Assembly: GCA_036768485.1 (NCBI GenBank)
Contig: JAVLUZ010000822.1
Coordinates: forward strand, 245,557-309,556
Source of the DNA: Mermis nigrescens
Taxonomy: Eukaryota > Nematoda > Enoplea > Mermithida > Mermithidae
Direction of reading: 5' to 3'
DNA: 64,000 nt
Shown: positions 1 through 13,096 of the stretch, piece by piece
Layout: each line of letters opens with the position of its first letter
Numbering within the stretch: the stretch's first letter is position 1
Program-made: the position numbers and the translations under genes
Notes under the pieces: generated by a model
Seen by the model: only the letters and a program-made list of their open reading frames with translations
Databases searched by the model: none
Told to the model about the DNA's origin: nothing

Positions 1-528
1 AGCTGAGTGCGCGTTCCCAGTATGATTGGGAGCAATTTTACCTTTGCATTATTTGCATACCGCAACTCCGCAATCCCTCACTAATATATCTCCTTTCGAA
101 AATGCTTTATGGTCGCGAACCAGCATTTCCTCTTGACACTTTACTAATAAATGACTTCGTAATAAATCCGAACTTATCATCTGTCGCAGAAAAATATGTC
201 ATTGATTTAAAAGCTGACTTTGCAGGATCTGCATGAAATCGCGTCTCAAAATTTATGTCAAGCGCGTAAGCAGCAAAAATCGCAATATGACAAAGCCGTA
301 ACGCACACAAATTTTAATCTGTCGGATATAGTCTACCTCAATAATACTTCAGTCATTCAACCTGAAATCGGTAAACTATCACCCAAGCGTGTTGGTCCCT
401 ACCGGATCATTGACTTACCTACGCCTGAAACTGCAAAAATCGCATATGTCTATAACCCCTCTCATTATTCATCACGTTCACAGGGAATAGACTTTTGCCT
501 GAACCTAAATCACCTTATTCTGACTTAA
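1..528 (+). pseudogene. Ty3/gypsy-type retrotransposon integrase C-terminus (broken)
   Basis: This is the 3' end of a pol gene. Forward reading with frame changes gives the typical end of a Ty3/gypsy integrase core: an 'SPFE' segment, then 'MLYGREPAFPLDTLL' near 101-150. After another shift at about 215-225 comes a chromodomain-free C-terminal module in which 'KLSPKRVGPYRIID' (about 370-415) matches the GPY/F motif of this family. At least two frameshifts break the frame before the stop at 526-528, so the copy is dead. The 5' part of pol lies outside the window. I am confident it is an LTR retroelement integrase and less sure of the exact clade. Confidence 0.75.
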
Positions 529-731
529 TTTAAAAACACGCGTATGTCCCTGGCGATTTTGTGTTGGTAAAATTACCACACTAATCTCTTGGCTCCCGCA
601 GTTGTCATAAGTTTTGAGGATTTACCGGGCAGGGAACAAAAAGCTAAGGACAGCGCGTCTGTACGTTTATTAAATGGTTCTAAAACAGCACATGCCGTAC
701 CATTATCTAATGTTTTTCCTTTTGCAGACCC

Positions 732-3700
732 ATGGCTGCTCAAGGTACCCCCAGCAAGGAGGCATTATTGGAGGCAGCTGGTCGCCGATGCAAATTCGAG
801 GGACATGTGCCCGCGTCCCAGATGAGTTTCATCTTCGGCATTGACCAGTATGGCTTTAGAGCGGGGATTGGTCGTACCCAACCCGCTGCCGCAACACGAT
901 ACTCGCCGTGTTGGCGGTCTCGAGTCTTTTACCGCAAAATGGATAAAGTATAAGGCAACACATAAAATCGCAAATCACAAAGCGCATAAATACCCAACAA
1001 CTCTGGTGGGAGAATCGGCTAAGTAGAAGTCCTTTGGTAATCCCTGCGTACCAAAGAATAGACTTTTACCCACCGTCATGGTCTCCAACAACCAGAAGTC
1101 ATTTGGCGTCATTTTGGCATTAATTCAGCCATCGAATATGACGAATGGCACTTTATTCCTAGGCTATGACCTTTCGGAATTTGTGAATGATAGGAAAGGC
1201 AGGCATTATAGTATCTGTGGGACCTGGTGTTTCCGGCAACTCTGTCCCACTTACCGGACCTCCATGGCCCATTCGCACGCTACGTCCAAGTGGCGAGCGC
1301 GACTGGCCATGTGTTCTGTTGGGATTTAGCGGCTTCGGCAATCCTCCGGCTTCAATTCAGTTGCTAGAAACACGCTTACCTAACGTGTATATGGTGTGTT
1401 ATGACCTGATGCAAGATCAACTTGCGTATTTCCATGTCTACGGGCCTACATTCGAGGAAATTGTTGCAATTCCCGATGCAGAAATTCGCAATAAACTGCA
1501 CTGAAAGACCCATTTATTGCAAACTTCATCGATATTCAGCCGCTGGCGAGAACATTTACTCGTCGTTTACGCATTAAAGCGCAATCACATTCGGCAGCGT
1601 TTGGTGAATTCTTTTCGACATGTATATTGATCCAAACGCGCCTGACAACTTCGGACAGGCGTGGAGCTTGCACCAACTCTCGGGACATGCAGCATTATCT
1701 CGCGATGGACGCCCTCATAACTATCGATGTTTTTATCTTGATAGAAGGGTGCTCGCAGGATAATCGCATTACTGACGATAGAAAAGCCCATTTCGGTTTC
1801 TTTCGTAGGCAATGAGTTGTACATTAAGGCTAGTGGCCCGAAAGCTGTGAGCACGTACCATTGTCGTCTAGCAAACCACCACTAGGGCAGTCGACCAGCA
1901 CAGCTGTTGAACCTGAAGTTGACTCAAAATGGCGAAGAGCATCTAGCTGAGGATTTTTTGCCCGGCTCCGCAACCACAAGTATGCATAGCGCAGCCACCA
2001 CCATTGCCTCAGTAACGGAAGTGTTGGCTCACGCTAACTTGTTTGACAACCCTGACTTACAAGTGCAGGCTTTGCAAACCGTTGCCGACACAGTTTTGGG
2101 CCCGGGTAAATGCGCCGGACACGGAACCTAAGTCAAAACCAACCAGTACAAGTACACCAGCTTCGGTATTTTCTTCGCAAACCGATATTCCATATGATTC
2201 GCCTATGCTGGGTGTAGTCCCATCAATCTCCACTGAAGACAATGATTTATCTCCCCAACGTTTAATTATGGCGTTATTCGACACAGAGGCGGCAACACAG
2301 GCTAACGTGACGCCACCCCCGCGCGTAACACGCGGAGCAATGGCTCGAAAAGGAATGTTACCGTTTCAAGAACTGATGGTCTCGCAATCGCTTGCGGCGG
2401 TTCAACAAGCCCCTGGGTATCAGTGCACTGATCCAAGCCGACTCTTCAGCCGGTCAGGGCAGAGCAGCAGGCTGACCCAGATGTCACTGCTGACGGAAAT
2501 TATCGGTTTTCCGCCACAACCGCAACGTACATTAGCCGCACACGAAGTCCCGCATATACATTATACACGCAAGTAACGACCAACCCGTGTCACAAGGTAT
2601 GACGGCACCGGAGACTCGTCTCACGGCTCCTATGGCCATGATGGGTGTGTCTAGTACCGTGGCAAATTTACATTCACAGGCTACGCAAAGCCAACTATCG
2701 AATTTGGAAGTCGCAATACCTGTGCACGTGCAAGCTATCACATGATCAAATGGCTGCTAATGATAATGCGAGAATTCAAAATTGCTCGCGTTACGTGCAG
2801 CATTTTTTCACAATGATGGAAAATATGACGCGCGAACCACCGTGCACCATCGCGTCAATCGTTTTGCACAATTTACGCTCCTATTTGGGCAAAGTCGGTG
2901 GATCGTTTGTACGATCAGTTGATCGAAGCTGCTCAAGTGTACTTCGATCAAGTGTACGCAATTCATTTCAGGTATGCGAATTTGACGGATTCGCCTTCGT
3001 TAGTTCTTTAGTGTGGTCTACGCTCAGACAGGCCTTAGCTGATGCCGATCTTGAGCCCTCATTCCTCGTTTCATCAGCGATATGAGCGTTTTTAATCAAT
3101 TATTCTATCCCAACCAATACTTCGTGCGTATTTGGTTTTTTATCACAACCGGTATGATGTTGCGCCAGTTCCGCTCGAGTATTTGGTCGTACACCCACAT
3201 CTCAACGCACCAAGCAAAGTGATCAACGGCGTGACACATCAAATTTCTCCGGATTTATATATCCGCATCAATGCTGCATTCGCGTCGGATCATCTAGCGC
3301 CAATTCTACCAACACGCCAGATGGTCGATATTTTTGACACCTTCCGAGAATTTCAGTCAAGTATACAAATCGGAGTGACCACACATGACGGTCTTTTCTT
3401 CAATAGACGTCATGCTGCTTACAGCGCTTTTGGAATTTCTGGATAGAAAATTGAATTATTTCGCATACGCCTATGGCAATGCCGGAATAGGTTGGCGAGA
3501 CGGAAACAGCTGCGTCGCATGTTACACGTAGCGTTCCTTGGCGAATCTTACACGCCATCTCCACGTGAGGCTTTTCCGGAATTCCCGGGACCTAACAGCA
3601 CGCATTGAAAAGTCCCTGCCATGTTTTGCATAACATGATTAGGCAAATTCGGCTAGTGCAACCGATCCGCCACTCGAAGTTCCGGCTCAGTTCGATCGTT

Positions 3701-4570
3701 TTCTAAGGTCGTCAAAAATCCGTATTTTACCTCAAACATCGACTTCAAGACGAATTGGAAAAAATTCGTGCAAAGAAAGACAACAGGCATCTCGCAGGAC
3801 CCAAGCGGGATCCGTGGCGAGCCTTGATATGCCCGAGTCGATCTTTCCTTGGAAGCACAGATTGCAATGCGTCGAACACACATGACTATCGAGCAGCGTG
3901 ATTGTGAGAATTTGGCTATGGGAATGCTGCCTGCGTGCGACGAAGTTACGCGCCGGTTCTCTTGCTGAGACTTCAGAAGTTCTGCCATATGCCAGAAGAC
4001 GAACACAAGGCAAAGTTGAATCGTTTTTACGACACTAAATCCGAGCACACTTTGCGTCGGTTAAAAAATTTGGAAAACAACGAGTGAGAAGACTCGTTCA
4101 AGTAGAGGTTGCAGCTAAATTAAAAGCGCAATTAGCCCAAAAGGGATCGAGGCGGCAAGAACCGCAATCATCCCGGCAACGCTATGCTGCAACACATCAC
4201 CGTTCACAATCGCAAGCACAACAGGAAACACATGTAAAACCGCATGTACAGCAATACACAAGACCGCAGACCCAACCGCGGCAACAGCAGCAATTCTACG
4301 TGAATCGCGTGAGCGTTCCGAGGCGTATTTTCAGGCCGATGCGGGTCATCTGTCGCGCTCGCAACAGCAGCAGCCTTATGAATACCGCCGTCCGCCACAG
4401 TCAAACCGCGATCCATCGTCGGCCGATCCCGCCAACGTCAATGGGACCAGTATCAATCACCGTTGGAGCAAAGTCAACCAGCCACCGGGGGTTATCAGCC
4501 ACAACCTCGACCGGTCCACTTTTGTAGAAACCGTGGCCTGTTACGCAACCACAACAGCGTCCAGTGAACC
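732..4570 (+). pseudogene. Decayed retroelement polyprotein region 3' of the integrase, Q/R-rich at its end
   Basis: Between the integrase and the polypurine tract there is no long intact ORF. Instead there is a chain of short open stretches in changing frames: 732-953, 1187-1504, 1907-2131, 2043-2576, 3132-3446 and 4084-4527. The first begins with an ATG in a good context (MAAQGTPSKEALLE). The last is strongly Gln/Arg/Pro-rich, like a nucleic-acid-binding Gag tail, and a 'PVNLLD' peptide near 4560 recurs in the downstream element (about 7930). GC content and codon-like composition are higher here than in the flanking DNA. I read it as a gag-like or third ORF ruined by frameshifts. No zinc knuckle, signal peptide or membrane segment is evident, so env is not supported. 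Confidence 0.4.
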
Positions 4571-5039
4571 TTCTTGACAACGCACTTACAGTTTTACGCC
4601 GGAACCATTATTTACTCCGACGCCACCCATACCTGCTGTCGTTACGCAGACGATTACGAGGACGACGACGATTGAGGACAACGATCGACCCGTCGATCCG
4701 CATCGCCGCCACGCCAACATCTGTACGGGCGTAAGCAATCGCCATATCAGAAGAGCCAGGAAGTGCTCGAATACGCGTTGCGAACCGGAATCGGATCAAG
4801 AATATTTTCAACGACACCGACGTCGCGGAAAATCTTATGGCTCAAAGGCCAAATACCGCGACGATTATTAATTTACAAGTTTGACGTACTGAACTTTTGG
4901 AACTCTGCGACGGCGCTCTTAATTTTGACCAGCAGCTTTTTGTCAATTTTTCTCGTTTTTCATCCTGATGGATCCCAGGACTTGTGTATCGTTTATTTCA
5001 TGTGTATTTTTTCTTCTTGTCATTTTTTCTTGTCGTAAA

Positions 5040-5670
<631 letters not shown>

Positions 5671-6363
5671 TGTAACTGCGAGAGCTACACGTTTAGGCGA
5701 ACATGCCTTAGCAGTTCTGCAATAGCCATAACATAGCCAATACTGCAGCTACTTATGATATGGCACTGTGGGCTATGCCTTCGGTCTTCCCATTATTTTC
5801 CCAAACTTTCAATAATAAAAAACATTTAGATACTTGTCCGGTATCGTAGAGCTAAGTGTATGATACACATAGTAATTGTTTAATGCATACCGCTCGTGTA
5901 ATCGATAATATTTGATCTGAGATAAAAGTTTTATCAGTATTACATAACTTGATCGTTATTTTAATTTACGTAATGGTCCTTGAGGCCAGTGTATGGAAGG
6001 TTTGTTAGTTTTTTGGCTTGTTTGGTTTTTTCGTTGGTTGGTTATTCTCGACTGTACATAGTCATTTTCTCTTTGCGTATTTGTTTTCCACATAGGCTTC
6101 GGTGTTCTTTGTTGAATAAAATCTTAGAAAACCAACCCAGTGGTTTTGGTTATACCGAGGGTTAGGTCGGCCATCATCCTCTGTCGAGGACTTCCACCCA
6201 TCTAGTGGACTGATAGGTAAATTCCGTATGATAGTTTATTTTATCTGAAAAATTGGCATTTTATTTCTTGCCAAAATTGATCAAAATATTTTATTTTAAT
6301 CTTTAGGGATGATTGATCAGCATAGAGCTCGTTGTTGTTGTTTTCATTGTTCAGCGTGCTACA
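5671..6363 (+). repeat. Probable LTR of the first gypsy-like element
   Basis: It starts TGTAACTG right after a polypurine tract and carries an AATAAA at about 6114. A plausible end is ...GTGCTACA near 6363. It shares landmarks in order with the second LTR at 8591: a CTACACG segment near the start, GTCGGCCAT in the middle, and AGAGCTCgTTGTTGTTG with a GTGCTA end. The 3' boundary is uncertain because no clear primer-binding site follows. Confidence 0.45.
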
Positions 6364-6748
6364 CAAATTAGGAAACCAACAACATTTCTGATCAGGTACT
6401 GATTGAAAATAAGTTAAATAAACAACTTGAGCTTAAGATAGGTCAACTGACCTTCGCGGCAAATTCCGAGACTAGGTAGGTAGCTCCTAGGTCTTAGGGC
6501 GTAGCTGCTGAGATCAGCCCCGACGAAAAGCAGCCAGCAATATTAGAGCTGAGGGGATCGAAGCCGTAAGGTCTGTAAGGGTCCAAAGATCGAAAGCCTT
6601 AGAGCCGCGTTGATCGGGGCCAGCACTAAGCGCAGACTTAAGTACCTACGTACTAGGTAAATCTCGAAGGCAAATACACCCGTCCTATGTCGATTCATGT
6701 ATACATAGGGCGGCCCTGTATTTACACATCGCGATATTCAGCTAATTC
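6364..6748. other. Non-coding leader-like sequence between LTR and next ORF
   Basis: No gene is seen here. It has repeated CTTAGG/CCTAGG-type words and resembles the stretch after the second LTR (9340-9660). Both hold 'gtacttag/gtactagg' and 'ccgaaggc/ccgaaggt' near their ends, consistent with untranslated leaders of related retroelements. Confidence 0.3.
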
Positions 6749-6848
6749 GCGAAGCCACAGATCCTGACTTAACGGTCCCTGCTCAATTCTGTCATAACAA
6801 ATTGCGCCAACACTCTACGCATTATCTTCTGAAAAACTGCCTGACGAA

Positions 6849-8055
6849 TTGAACAATATTCGCCGAAACCAGCAGAGGCGCCAATCGCAGAAACGACTCG
6901 CTGATTCGGAGGGCCCAGGTGGCCCCCAAGCGAAAAAACGACGAAACGTGACAGATCTTTCTTTACAGGCTCAGATCGACTTACGCCAGGCCCAAATGAT
7001 AATCGAAAAAGCCGACCGTGAAACTCAACCGATGCCACCATTGCCACGCGTTACTGTTGCACGTAAGCCAGGCTCTTTAGCCGTGGCCTCTGAAATAAGA
7101 CGTGAGGATGAGAACGTGTACATGGAACGCTTACGATCCTATCACGAAGCCATTCCTTTATTAAGGGCCAGCCGATACGTCCGGAATAAATACGAACATA
7201 CTCAACGAGCTATGCGTGCCAATCAAAAACGACGAGAGCGATGCGAAAGGCAAGCGATGATCTATCGCCAACTGGCGTTATTATCGAAGCCATCTGAAAA
7301 CAAACCCGGACCCTCTTCTTTGTCTCGTTTCAGACAGAATTCGCCCCAGGTACCGGCAACGTCAATGCCGCGTGAACAATTGCAGCAGCATTCATCGCAG
7401 CAACACTGGCCATGTTCAACCCCGCCGCCGCAAGCAGTGCAGCGCCAAAGGTCGCTCGTTGCGTCAACGCGAAGGTTTTGGGCGTGGCTCATTACCGCCG
7501 CATTGGTTGCAGCGGTCGGCTGGACAACGTCGGCGGTTATCAACAGCAGCAGCTCGAATCGTCGCAGCAGCGTTTCGCCGCAGCGTCAACGCGAAGGCGT
7601 TGGGCGTTGCCCATCACCAACGCGTTGCGTTGCCGCGGTCAACCGTTAGTCTCGATTGGCCGCAACATGAACGCCGTTCAATCTCCCGGTCAAACGAGTT
7701 TTGGGGTCAACCACAACCACAACCATACCATTCGCGCTCTCCTTCGCGCAAAACCGGCAGTTTTGGGCGCTTTCCTTCTCCACCGCGCCGTGATCAAAGG
7801 TTCGAGGAGTTCCGCCGTCCGGCCACTCCGTCTAGTCAATCACGAGTTTATTACGGATTCGATGCGCCATCGCTGGATGCCGTTTCGTACGACAAACATC
7901 GTAGCCTGCGCGAACGCATGCAACCGCGCGTAAATTTATTGGATGAGGATCGCCCGTCGAATCATCGCTCTACGGATTCGAGCGACTCGTCGTGTCGCTC
8001 GATTCGATCGTCTCATTTCTTTCCGACGTCGAAACCCGACCATAAACGCCGTTGA
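6849..8055 (+). pseudogene. Gag-like Q/R-rich ORF of a second LTR element (frame-broken)
   Basis: An open stretch of 266 codons (6849-7649) carries a bipartite basic segment near its N-terminus (KKRRN), a central Lys/Arg/Glu-rich helix-like region and a Gln/Pro-rich C-terminal half. The coding trend continues in another frame (7372-8055) to a stop at 8053-8055, ending in a Ser/Arg/Asp-rich tail with 'PRVNLLDEDRP', which echoes the first element. One frameshift in about 7370-7650 joins the two readings. The likely role is an RNA- or nucleic-acid-binding structural protein of the retroelement. No protease, RT or integrase is present between this ORF and the following LTR, so the copy is non-autonomous or internally deleted. 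Confidence 0.45.
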
Positions 8056-8590
8056 TGGCCACGTTTGGCTCGCTTACCACATTTATTTGGACTCTGCGCT
8101 TGTGCCGATGGCCAGCAGCATTTTATTCGTTTGGATCAACGTCGTCTTTTTGCGCGTCTTGTGTAAAGCGTCTTTATTATAAAACTACTAGTTCGCAGTC
8201 CATTATTTCCTGTACCTTTAAAATTTTCGTCTTTAAATTTTGCATAATCTCGTCATTTTAAGCTTGTTGATTCTCGACCTTGCTCAGAGCAAGGGTGGCC
8301 TTATTTTATCTTAACTTTATCTAAAATCTACTTAATTTTCTTTTATCCAAATTTATTTTTCAGGTTTCCGCACTACTTGATAGAGGCTCGGTCATGGATT
8401 CAGCCGCCATACTTTTCAACTCAAAATTTTTTCCCATCCACAGGGAGCCCAACCAAAATTTCGATAAATTACTCAAAATTTTCCATTTGTTGGATCCCCA
8501 ACAAATTTTTCTTATATTTCAATAATTTTCATTCCAATTAAAACAAAAAATTCGGCCCGTGTTCCGAATTTTTTCCCGGTGAGGGAGGAG
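8056..8590 (+). other. Non-coding 3' region and polypurine tract of the second element
   Basis: This ORF-free, T-rich stretch ends in the purine run GTGAGGGAGGAG (about 8579-8590) immediately before TGTAGATAG, mirroring 5040-5670. Confidence 0.5.
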
Positions 8591-9333
8591 TGTAGATAGT
8601 GTATCTACACGAGCCGTTACTTGTACGGCCTTTGCGCACCTTAGTGCGCCAATTCAGACCATCCGGTCGTGTGTTTCCACTTTGGCGACCCAGCCATATT
8701 TTCAGATCGACGATATGACATGCGGAGGCATTCCGACCACGCAGTGTCAATTGGTTGGACTCTTGTCGCTAGGTGTCGCGAGGGATACTATGATGCGACC
8801 TTGTTTACTGTGGAACACCCCACAAGTCCCCTATCACTTTTCACATTTAAAACATAGGCGACATGACCGCTATTCACGTTGAGCCTGTGCGGAGACCTGG
8901 AAAATCTATGTGCAAGAAGCACACAATTTTTGTCATAAACACATTTTACAATAATTTCTTTCTTCTATTACTGTGGGCCAATCCCCCTTAGGATCATTAG
9001 TTAGTTTGTGCCAGTTTGGCTTTTGCTTTTGTGGCGTGTCAACTTCGACTTTATTAGCGCCATTCATTGTACATTGTTTTAATTCGGTAAAAGCACAAAA
9101 ATCCACTGCTTAGGGGTGCATTATATCGCAAGCAGTCAGGAATTGGGATCAGGCCGGCCATAGCTTTATTTCTTGCCGGATTTCGTTGGGTAAAGTCTTT
9201 ATTTATCATTTTGTGCAAAATTCATAATTCCTTTTTCAAACCAAAAATCTATAAAAATTATTACATAATTTTTATAGTGGATGACAGCCCGGAATAGAGC
9301 TCTTTGTTGTTGTGTTTTAAGTACAGAGTGCTA
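8591..9333 (+). repeat. Probable LTR of the second gypsy-like element
   Basis: It begins TGTAGATAGTGTATCTACACG after a polypurine tract and ends tentatively at GTGCTAG before TGGAACCAG (9334), which could be a primer-binding site. It is diverged from the LTR at 5671, but the order of conserved words is the same. No third, matching LTR is present in the window. Confidence 0.45.
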
Positions 9334-9887
9334 GTTGGAACCAGAATTCATAAGTAGTTTCGCCATAGGTAATCTGGTGCGAAACCTTTTCAATTCTTTT
9401 CGCGAAAAATTATTCTTTTGGTCTAAAAAGGTCTAAGGACCTAGGGCGAATACCGGGATTATCTAATTACTCCTGGTTAAGATCTGCGGTCGGCATCTCC
9501 TTCCCATAATCTCCATAGGTACCGGACCAATTACGTCCGTGGAGATTTTAGGTAGTAGGTATTCAGGGTCAGTTTGGAAGAGTGCAGGTTTTTACCGCAG
9601 CTTCTTGACCAGCGCTAGGTATAGCATAGGTACTTAGGTAAGTCCCGAAGGTACTTACGGGGGTTCGCTGCTTTCGTAGTTGTTGTGTGTTGGGTATCTT
9701 CTCTGACGGCGTGCTGTCAGTTTAGTTATCCGTACATACTTCAAGTGCTAAATCAGCCAACTCGTTTGCGCGCGCTAAGATACTCCAATAACTCGAAGGC
9801 GGACGGAACCCACCTAAGTTACACAAAGATAGTTTTTTCCCTAGCTTTATTGCTGGTACAAAAGCGGGATTGTTTCACTTGGATAAT
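9334..9887. other. No gene recognised; retroelement leader-like DNA
   Basis: There is no supported ORF. The part up to about 9660 looks like the leader after the first LTR (6364-6748); the rest is unassigned. Confidence 0.3.
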
Positions 9888-10438
9888 TATAGTCTGTTTC
9901 ATTTATCCGAGAGCTTTTTCAGTAAATGTTTTCGGAGGCTACAGTAACCCCTACTTTCTTATTTACTGTAGTTCGCTAGATCTCACTGTAGCTACGTAGC
10001 AGAAAAGGGTTTTTCAATAACATTTTTGCGACATAATTTATTCTTGTCTTCCCAGCAAATTAATCAACTTACAGATATAAATCGCGCTTCAGCTTATCCT
10101 TAGTTGACACTTTAAACACAATAGACTAAAATGTTAAGAAACGCAGCGAACTGCCTCATAGCTCAGTGGTAAAACGTCTGCTTGTCATGTCGAAGCAACT
10201 GGGTTCGATTCCACCCCATAGCTTTTTATTTAGCGCACTTACTGTAGTATGTTCCAGTACTGATGAAATGTCTGAATTAAATTTATGTCGGCGGATTGGT
10301 GCATTAAAAATGGAAGAATTGCAGCCACTCGCCCTCACTGAGCTGATCCGCCGAATTACAGTAATTCGTCTTGTTTCGCTTAATGTAGCCCATAAAAAAA
10401 TTGACTAAAAAGCTCTCGAATAAATGAAACAGACTATA
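9888..10438. mobile_element. 551-bp terminal-inverted-repeat element carrying a tRNA-like segment
   Basis: TATAGTCTGTTTCATTTAT at 9888 is matched in reverse complement at the right end (…AAATGAAACAGACTATA, ending 10438). The match extends through GAGAGCTTTTT, giving terminal inverted repeats of about 35 bp with only two differences. No transposase is encoded. The palindromic TATA at the very ends could hide a TA target duplication (mariner-like), but this is inference. A degenerate tRNA-like sequence lies inside at 10152-10222. Confidence 0.7.
10152..10222 (+). pseudogene. tRNA-Asp(GTC)-like pseudogene or SINE head
   Basis: A perfect A-box-type segment (TAGCTCAGTGG, 10159-10169) and a B-box-type segment (GGTTCGATTCC, about 10202-10212) have tRNA spacing. 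Aligning to a standard cloverleaf puts TTGTCAT in the anticodon loop, giving GTC (Asp). The acceptor stem and the distal T-stem do not pair and the D-stem is weak, so this is not a functional tRNA. It sits inside a TIR element. It could still bind RNA polymerase III factors. Confidence 0.55.
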
Positions 10439-10599
10439 GGGTATTCTTTCTTAGGCAATTATCGGCCCATAATGTTTGATCAAAATTTGTAGAACGAAGT
10501 GTGTTCTTTGATCAAAGGTTACGTATATCATGCAAATACACTCGCTTAGATTCTATAGAAAAGTACTGTTAAGAACTGCTCTATGCCAGGGTTGCCTGC

Positions 10600-10790
10600 C
10601 AGGTGCAGGAGAATTCTCCTGAATTCAGGAGAATCTAATATTTTCAGGAGCAGGAGCAGGAGAATGGGCTTTTCAGGAGAAATTTCAGGAGAAGTTGTAA
10701 ACATGCAGGAGAATGCAGGAGAATTTTAAAATGTTAGGAGAATTCAGTGGAATCCTGAAAATCTAGGAGAATTCAGGAGAATTTTTCAAA
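10600..10790 (+). repeat. CAGGAGAAT subterminal array
   Basis: About a dozen copies of CAGGAGAAT or close variants are irregularly spaced just inside the left end of the hAT at 10587. The right-end array (14385-14472) has the same motif in the same, not inverted, orientation. Such arrays usually serve as transposase binding sites. Confidence 0.7.
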
Positions 10791-11118
10791 ACTTGAACAG
10801 CAAGTTATAATGATTATCATACACTAAGCTTCTTACTGTACTTACTGCAGTTAATTAGTTGTATATAATTTTATACTTAGATCTTTCACATTAAGAATTT
10901 ATTTCGTTCATAGTTAAGACCACCATTTTTTCCCACTTTTTGGTCTATTTGTCAACCAAAATTTTGGGAAATGGAAAAAATTTTTGGGCTCGGTTGGCAT
11001 TTGTGGAAAATTTTTGTAATGTTAAAAATGCGTTTTAGAGAGTTAAAACTTCAAATTTTTCCGCGCTTCGCGCCGAATTGTTTAAATTCTTACTTATTAG
11101 TAATCATTAAGCCGCGCT

Positions 11119-12377
11119 CAGGGCTGGCAAAAACCCAGATTTGAAAATATTGCGTTTTGGGTTTTGTTCGTGGGTTTTTGGTGGGTTTTTGGGGTTTTTG
11201 GCGGGGTTTTGGGGGTTTTTGGTGGGTTTTTCCTGGGTTTTTCCTGATACACACCAGAGTTGACTTCATACACCTGTAAACATTAATTCGGCTGACTTTG
11301 TGTCACATAAAGGACCCAACATAAAAAATAGGACACGTTTAAAACAAAGCTTTATTCGAATGTCGCTGCGCTGACCAGTAGGTAATTAAATTACATATCC
11401 CTGTCATCACAATCATCATCATCTATCACGGTTGAATCACAAAGCTGATTGGCGTTGGTTTTGATAAACACTAGCTTTCGGACTGTTTCAGTGCTCAATG
11501 AGTTTCTCAATTTTGAATGGACGAAACCAAAGGTAGAAAAATTCCGTTCCGATGAAGCCGTTGAAACCGCCAACGTAAATACCTGACACTTGACGGTGGT
11601 TAAGAGGTCCAAAACTTGTATTGTCAAAAAGATAGTAATCTAGCTCAAAAACTCGTTGTAATGATTTTACAAAAATGCCTTGATTTTTTTAAAAAAGATC
11701 CCCATCCAACAAAAACAGTCCCTTCTCCTCCTGTCCAACTTTTGGCTATACAATCCTGTGAATGGGCAGAAATGGGGTATTGTATTGCCCTTTCAGCAAA
11801 CAAATTCATCTTTTAATCATTAGGATGATGCAGTCAGCATCTTAGATGGGCGGCTGCAAAGGTCTGGGGGTGCAGTGCAAAATTCTTTCAAAATTCAAAT
11901 ATTGACCATAAAAATGGTGTTATGGCAAAAAGACCATTTTTGAACTTTTCTCGTTGAGCTCTAATGATTGGCATAAAAAACCAAGAAAAACGAAAAAATT
12001 TAAAAAATGAAATTTCAAGGGTATTGTTTGTTGGGTATTTGCCATTTCTTGTTGGGTATTTTGCCTTCTGGGGATGCATAAACCCCGACGCCCAGCCCAG
12101 GGCAGGGGTATAGTCGGCATCACAGATGCTTGCTGCTGAGAGCTGAGTGCTAATGCTGTATAACTGTGTGCTGTGCGCTGTCTGCCTACGGCGCCAGAAG
12201 CCAAAAAACAAGCTTCAGTCATTTACAATAACTACTAAAACATGATTTAGAGCCTTACATAAGTACCTGCGTCTCAGAATACCAAAAAACCCAAAAACCC
12301 AAGATTTTTTAGAACCCCAAAAACCCACCAAAAACCCAAAAACCCCAAAACCCCAAAACCCACTTTTGCCAGCCCTG
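11119..12377. mobile_element. hAT transposon remnant, 1.26 kb
   Basis: The TIRs CAGGGCTGGCAAAA and TTTTGCCAGCCCTG face each other, and a perfect 8-bp duplication GCCGCGCT flanks the element (11111-11118 and 12378-12385). Next to each TIR are G-rich runs of GGGTTTTTGG on the left and the complement on the right. A hAT dimerisation fragment (11391-11627, - strand) is inside. The rest of the transposase is missing. Confidence 0.92.
11391..11627 (-). pseudogene. hAT transposase C-terminal dimerisation domain fragment
   Basis: The 78-residue reading contains 'ASSERNFSTFG' and 'HSKLRNSLSTETVRKLVFI', the diagnostic motif of the hAT family C-terminal dimerisation domain (SSAAxERxFS…RnRL…KLvfi), and ends in an acidic Asp-rich tail before the stop. 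The catalytic core is absent upstream within this element, so this is a remnant. It lies antisense to the element's left TIR and close to it, as expected for the 3' end of the transposase gene. Confidence 0.85.
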
Positions 12378-13096
12378 GCCGCGCTAAGCGCCATTTTTAT
12401 CGACAGTCTGGTCTAGAACTTCACTCACGATTGGAAAATCCTTATTTTCTGCAATGGATTCAGTGAGTTTTTTAATGCAAAAATGCTGTAGAGAAGTGAA
12501 ACTACAAAATTTTTGCAGCTTCGCGCCGAATTGATTTAATTCTTTTTATTATTAATATTTGAGCTAGCGCCAAGGTCAACTGCAGCATTTTTATCGATAA
12601 TCTGGTCCTAGAACTCCACTACGATTGAAAATCCTCACCTTCTGCACAGGTTTTGAAATGCAAAAATGATTTAGAGAGCTAAAATTTCAAAATTTTCAGC
12701 GCTTCGCGCCATTTGATAAATTATAGTTTTAATTGTCAAAAACGAATTCAGAATTGGCTAAAATGCTTTACTGAAGGAAGGAAATTCAAGTTTCAACATA
12801 AATAACGTATACTGATCGTGATATTCTTGTAGAGCGCGAAATTTGTATACAAAAAGTGCATCAAACACCGCTATTGCATGTGTACATAAATTTTTCCACT
12901 TATAAACACTGATTTTTCAACACGGGCGCTTCATTTTGAACGTTTTTACACCTCCCAAAAAATGTGGAAAAAAGTCGGAAAAAGTGGAAAAAATTTTGGG
13001 TTCAATCTATAATGTCAACCAAATCGCCGGAAAAAAACGGTGGAAGACCTTAGTGTTAAGTTATAACTATATCGAAATAAGTTTCGCGCTTCCGCT

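Larger units (their letters stand above)
10920..13043. mobile_element. Repeat element with inverted ends and an internal tandem duplication
   Basis: The left end CCACCATTTTTTCCC with TTTGTCAACC further in is matched in inverted form at the right end (GGTTGACAT reversed, then GGAAAAAAACGGTGG, ending 13043). The interior repeats about 180-bp blocks at 12390-12566 and 12567-12728, both with 'ATTTTTATCGA..TCTGGTC' and a GCGCTTCGCGCC-type palindrome. A third block at 11025-11118 was split by the hAT at 11119. No ORF. Confidence 0.5.

Noticed and set aside
732..3446. Retroviral-type envelope gene after pol
   Set aside because: No signal peptide, transmembrane helix, furin-like site or Cys pattern could be seen in the open stretches; composition is Gag-like instead.
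7262..7543. Cys-rich minus-strand ORF (CRCTACGGG-like)
   Set aside because: Shadow of the Q/R-rich forward ORF; it arises from reverse reading of CAG/CGC codons.
10152..10222. Functional tRNA gene
   Set aside because: Box A and B are present but the acceptor and T stems do not pair, so it is called a pseudogene or SINE head.
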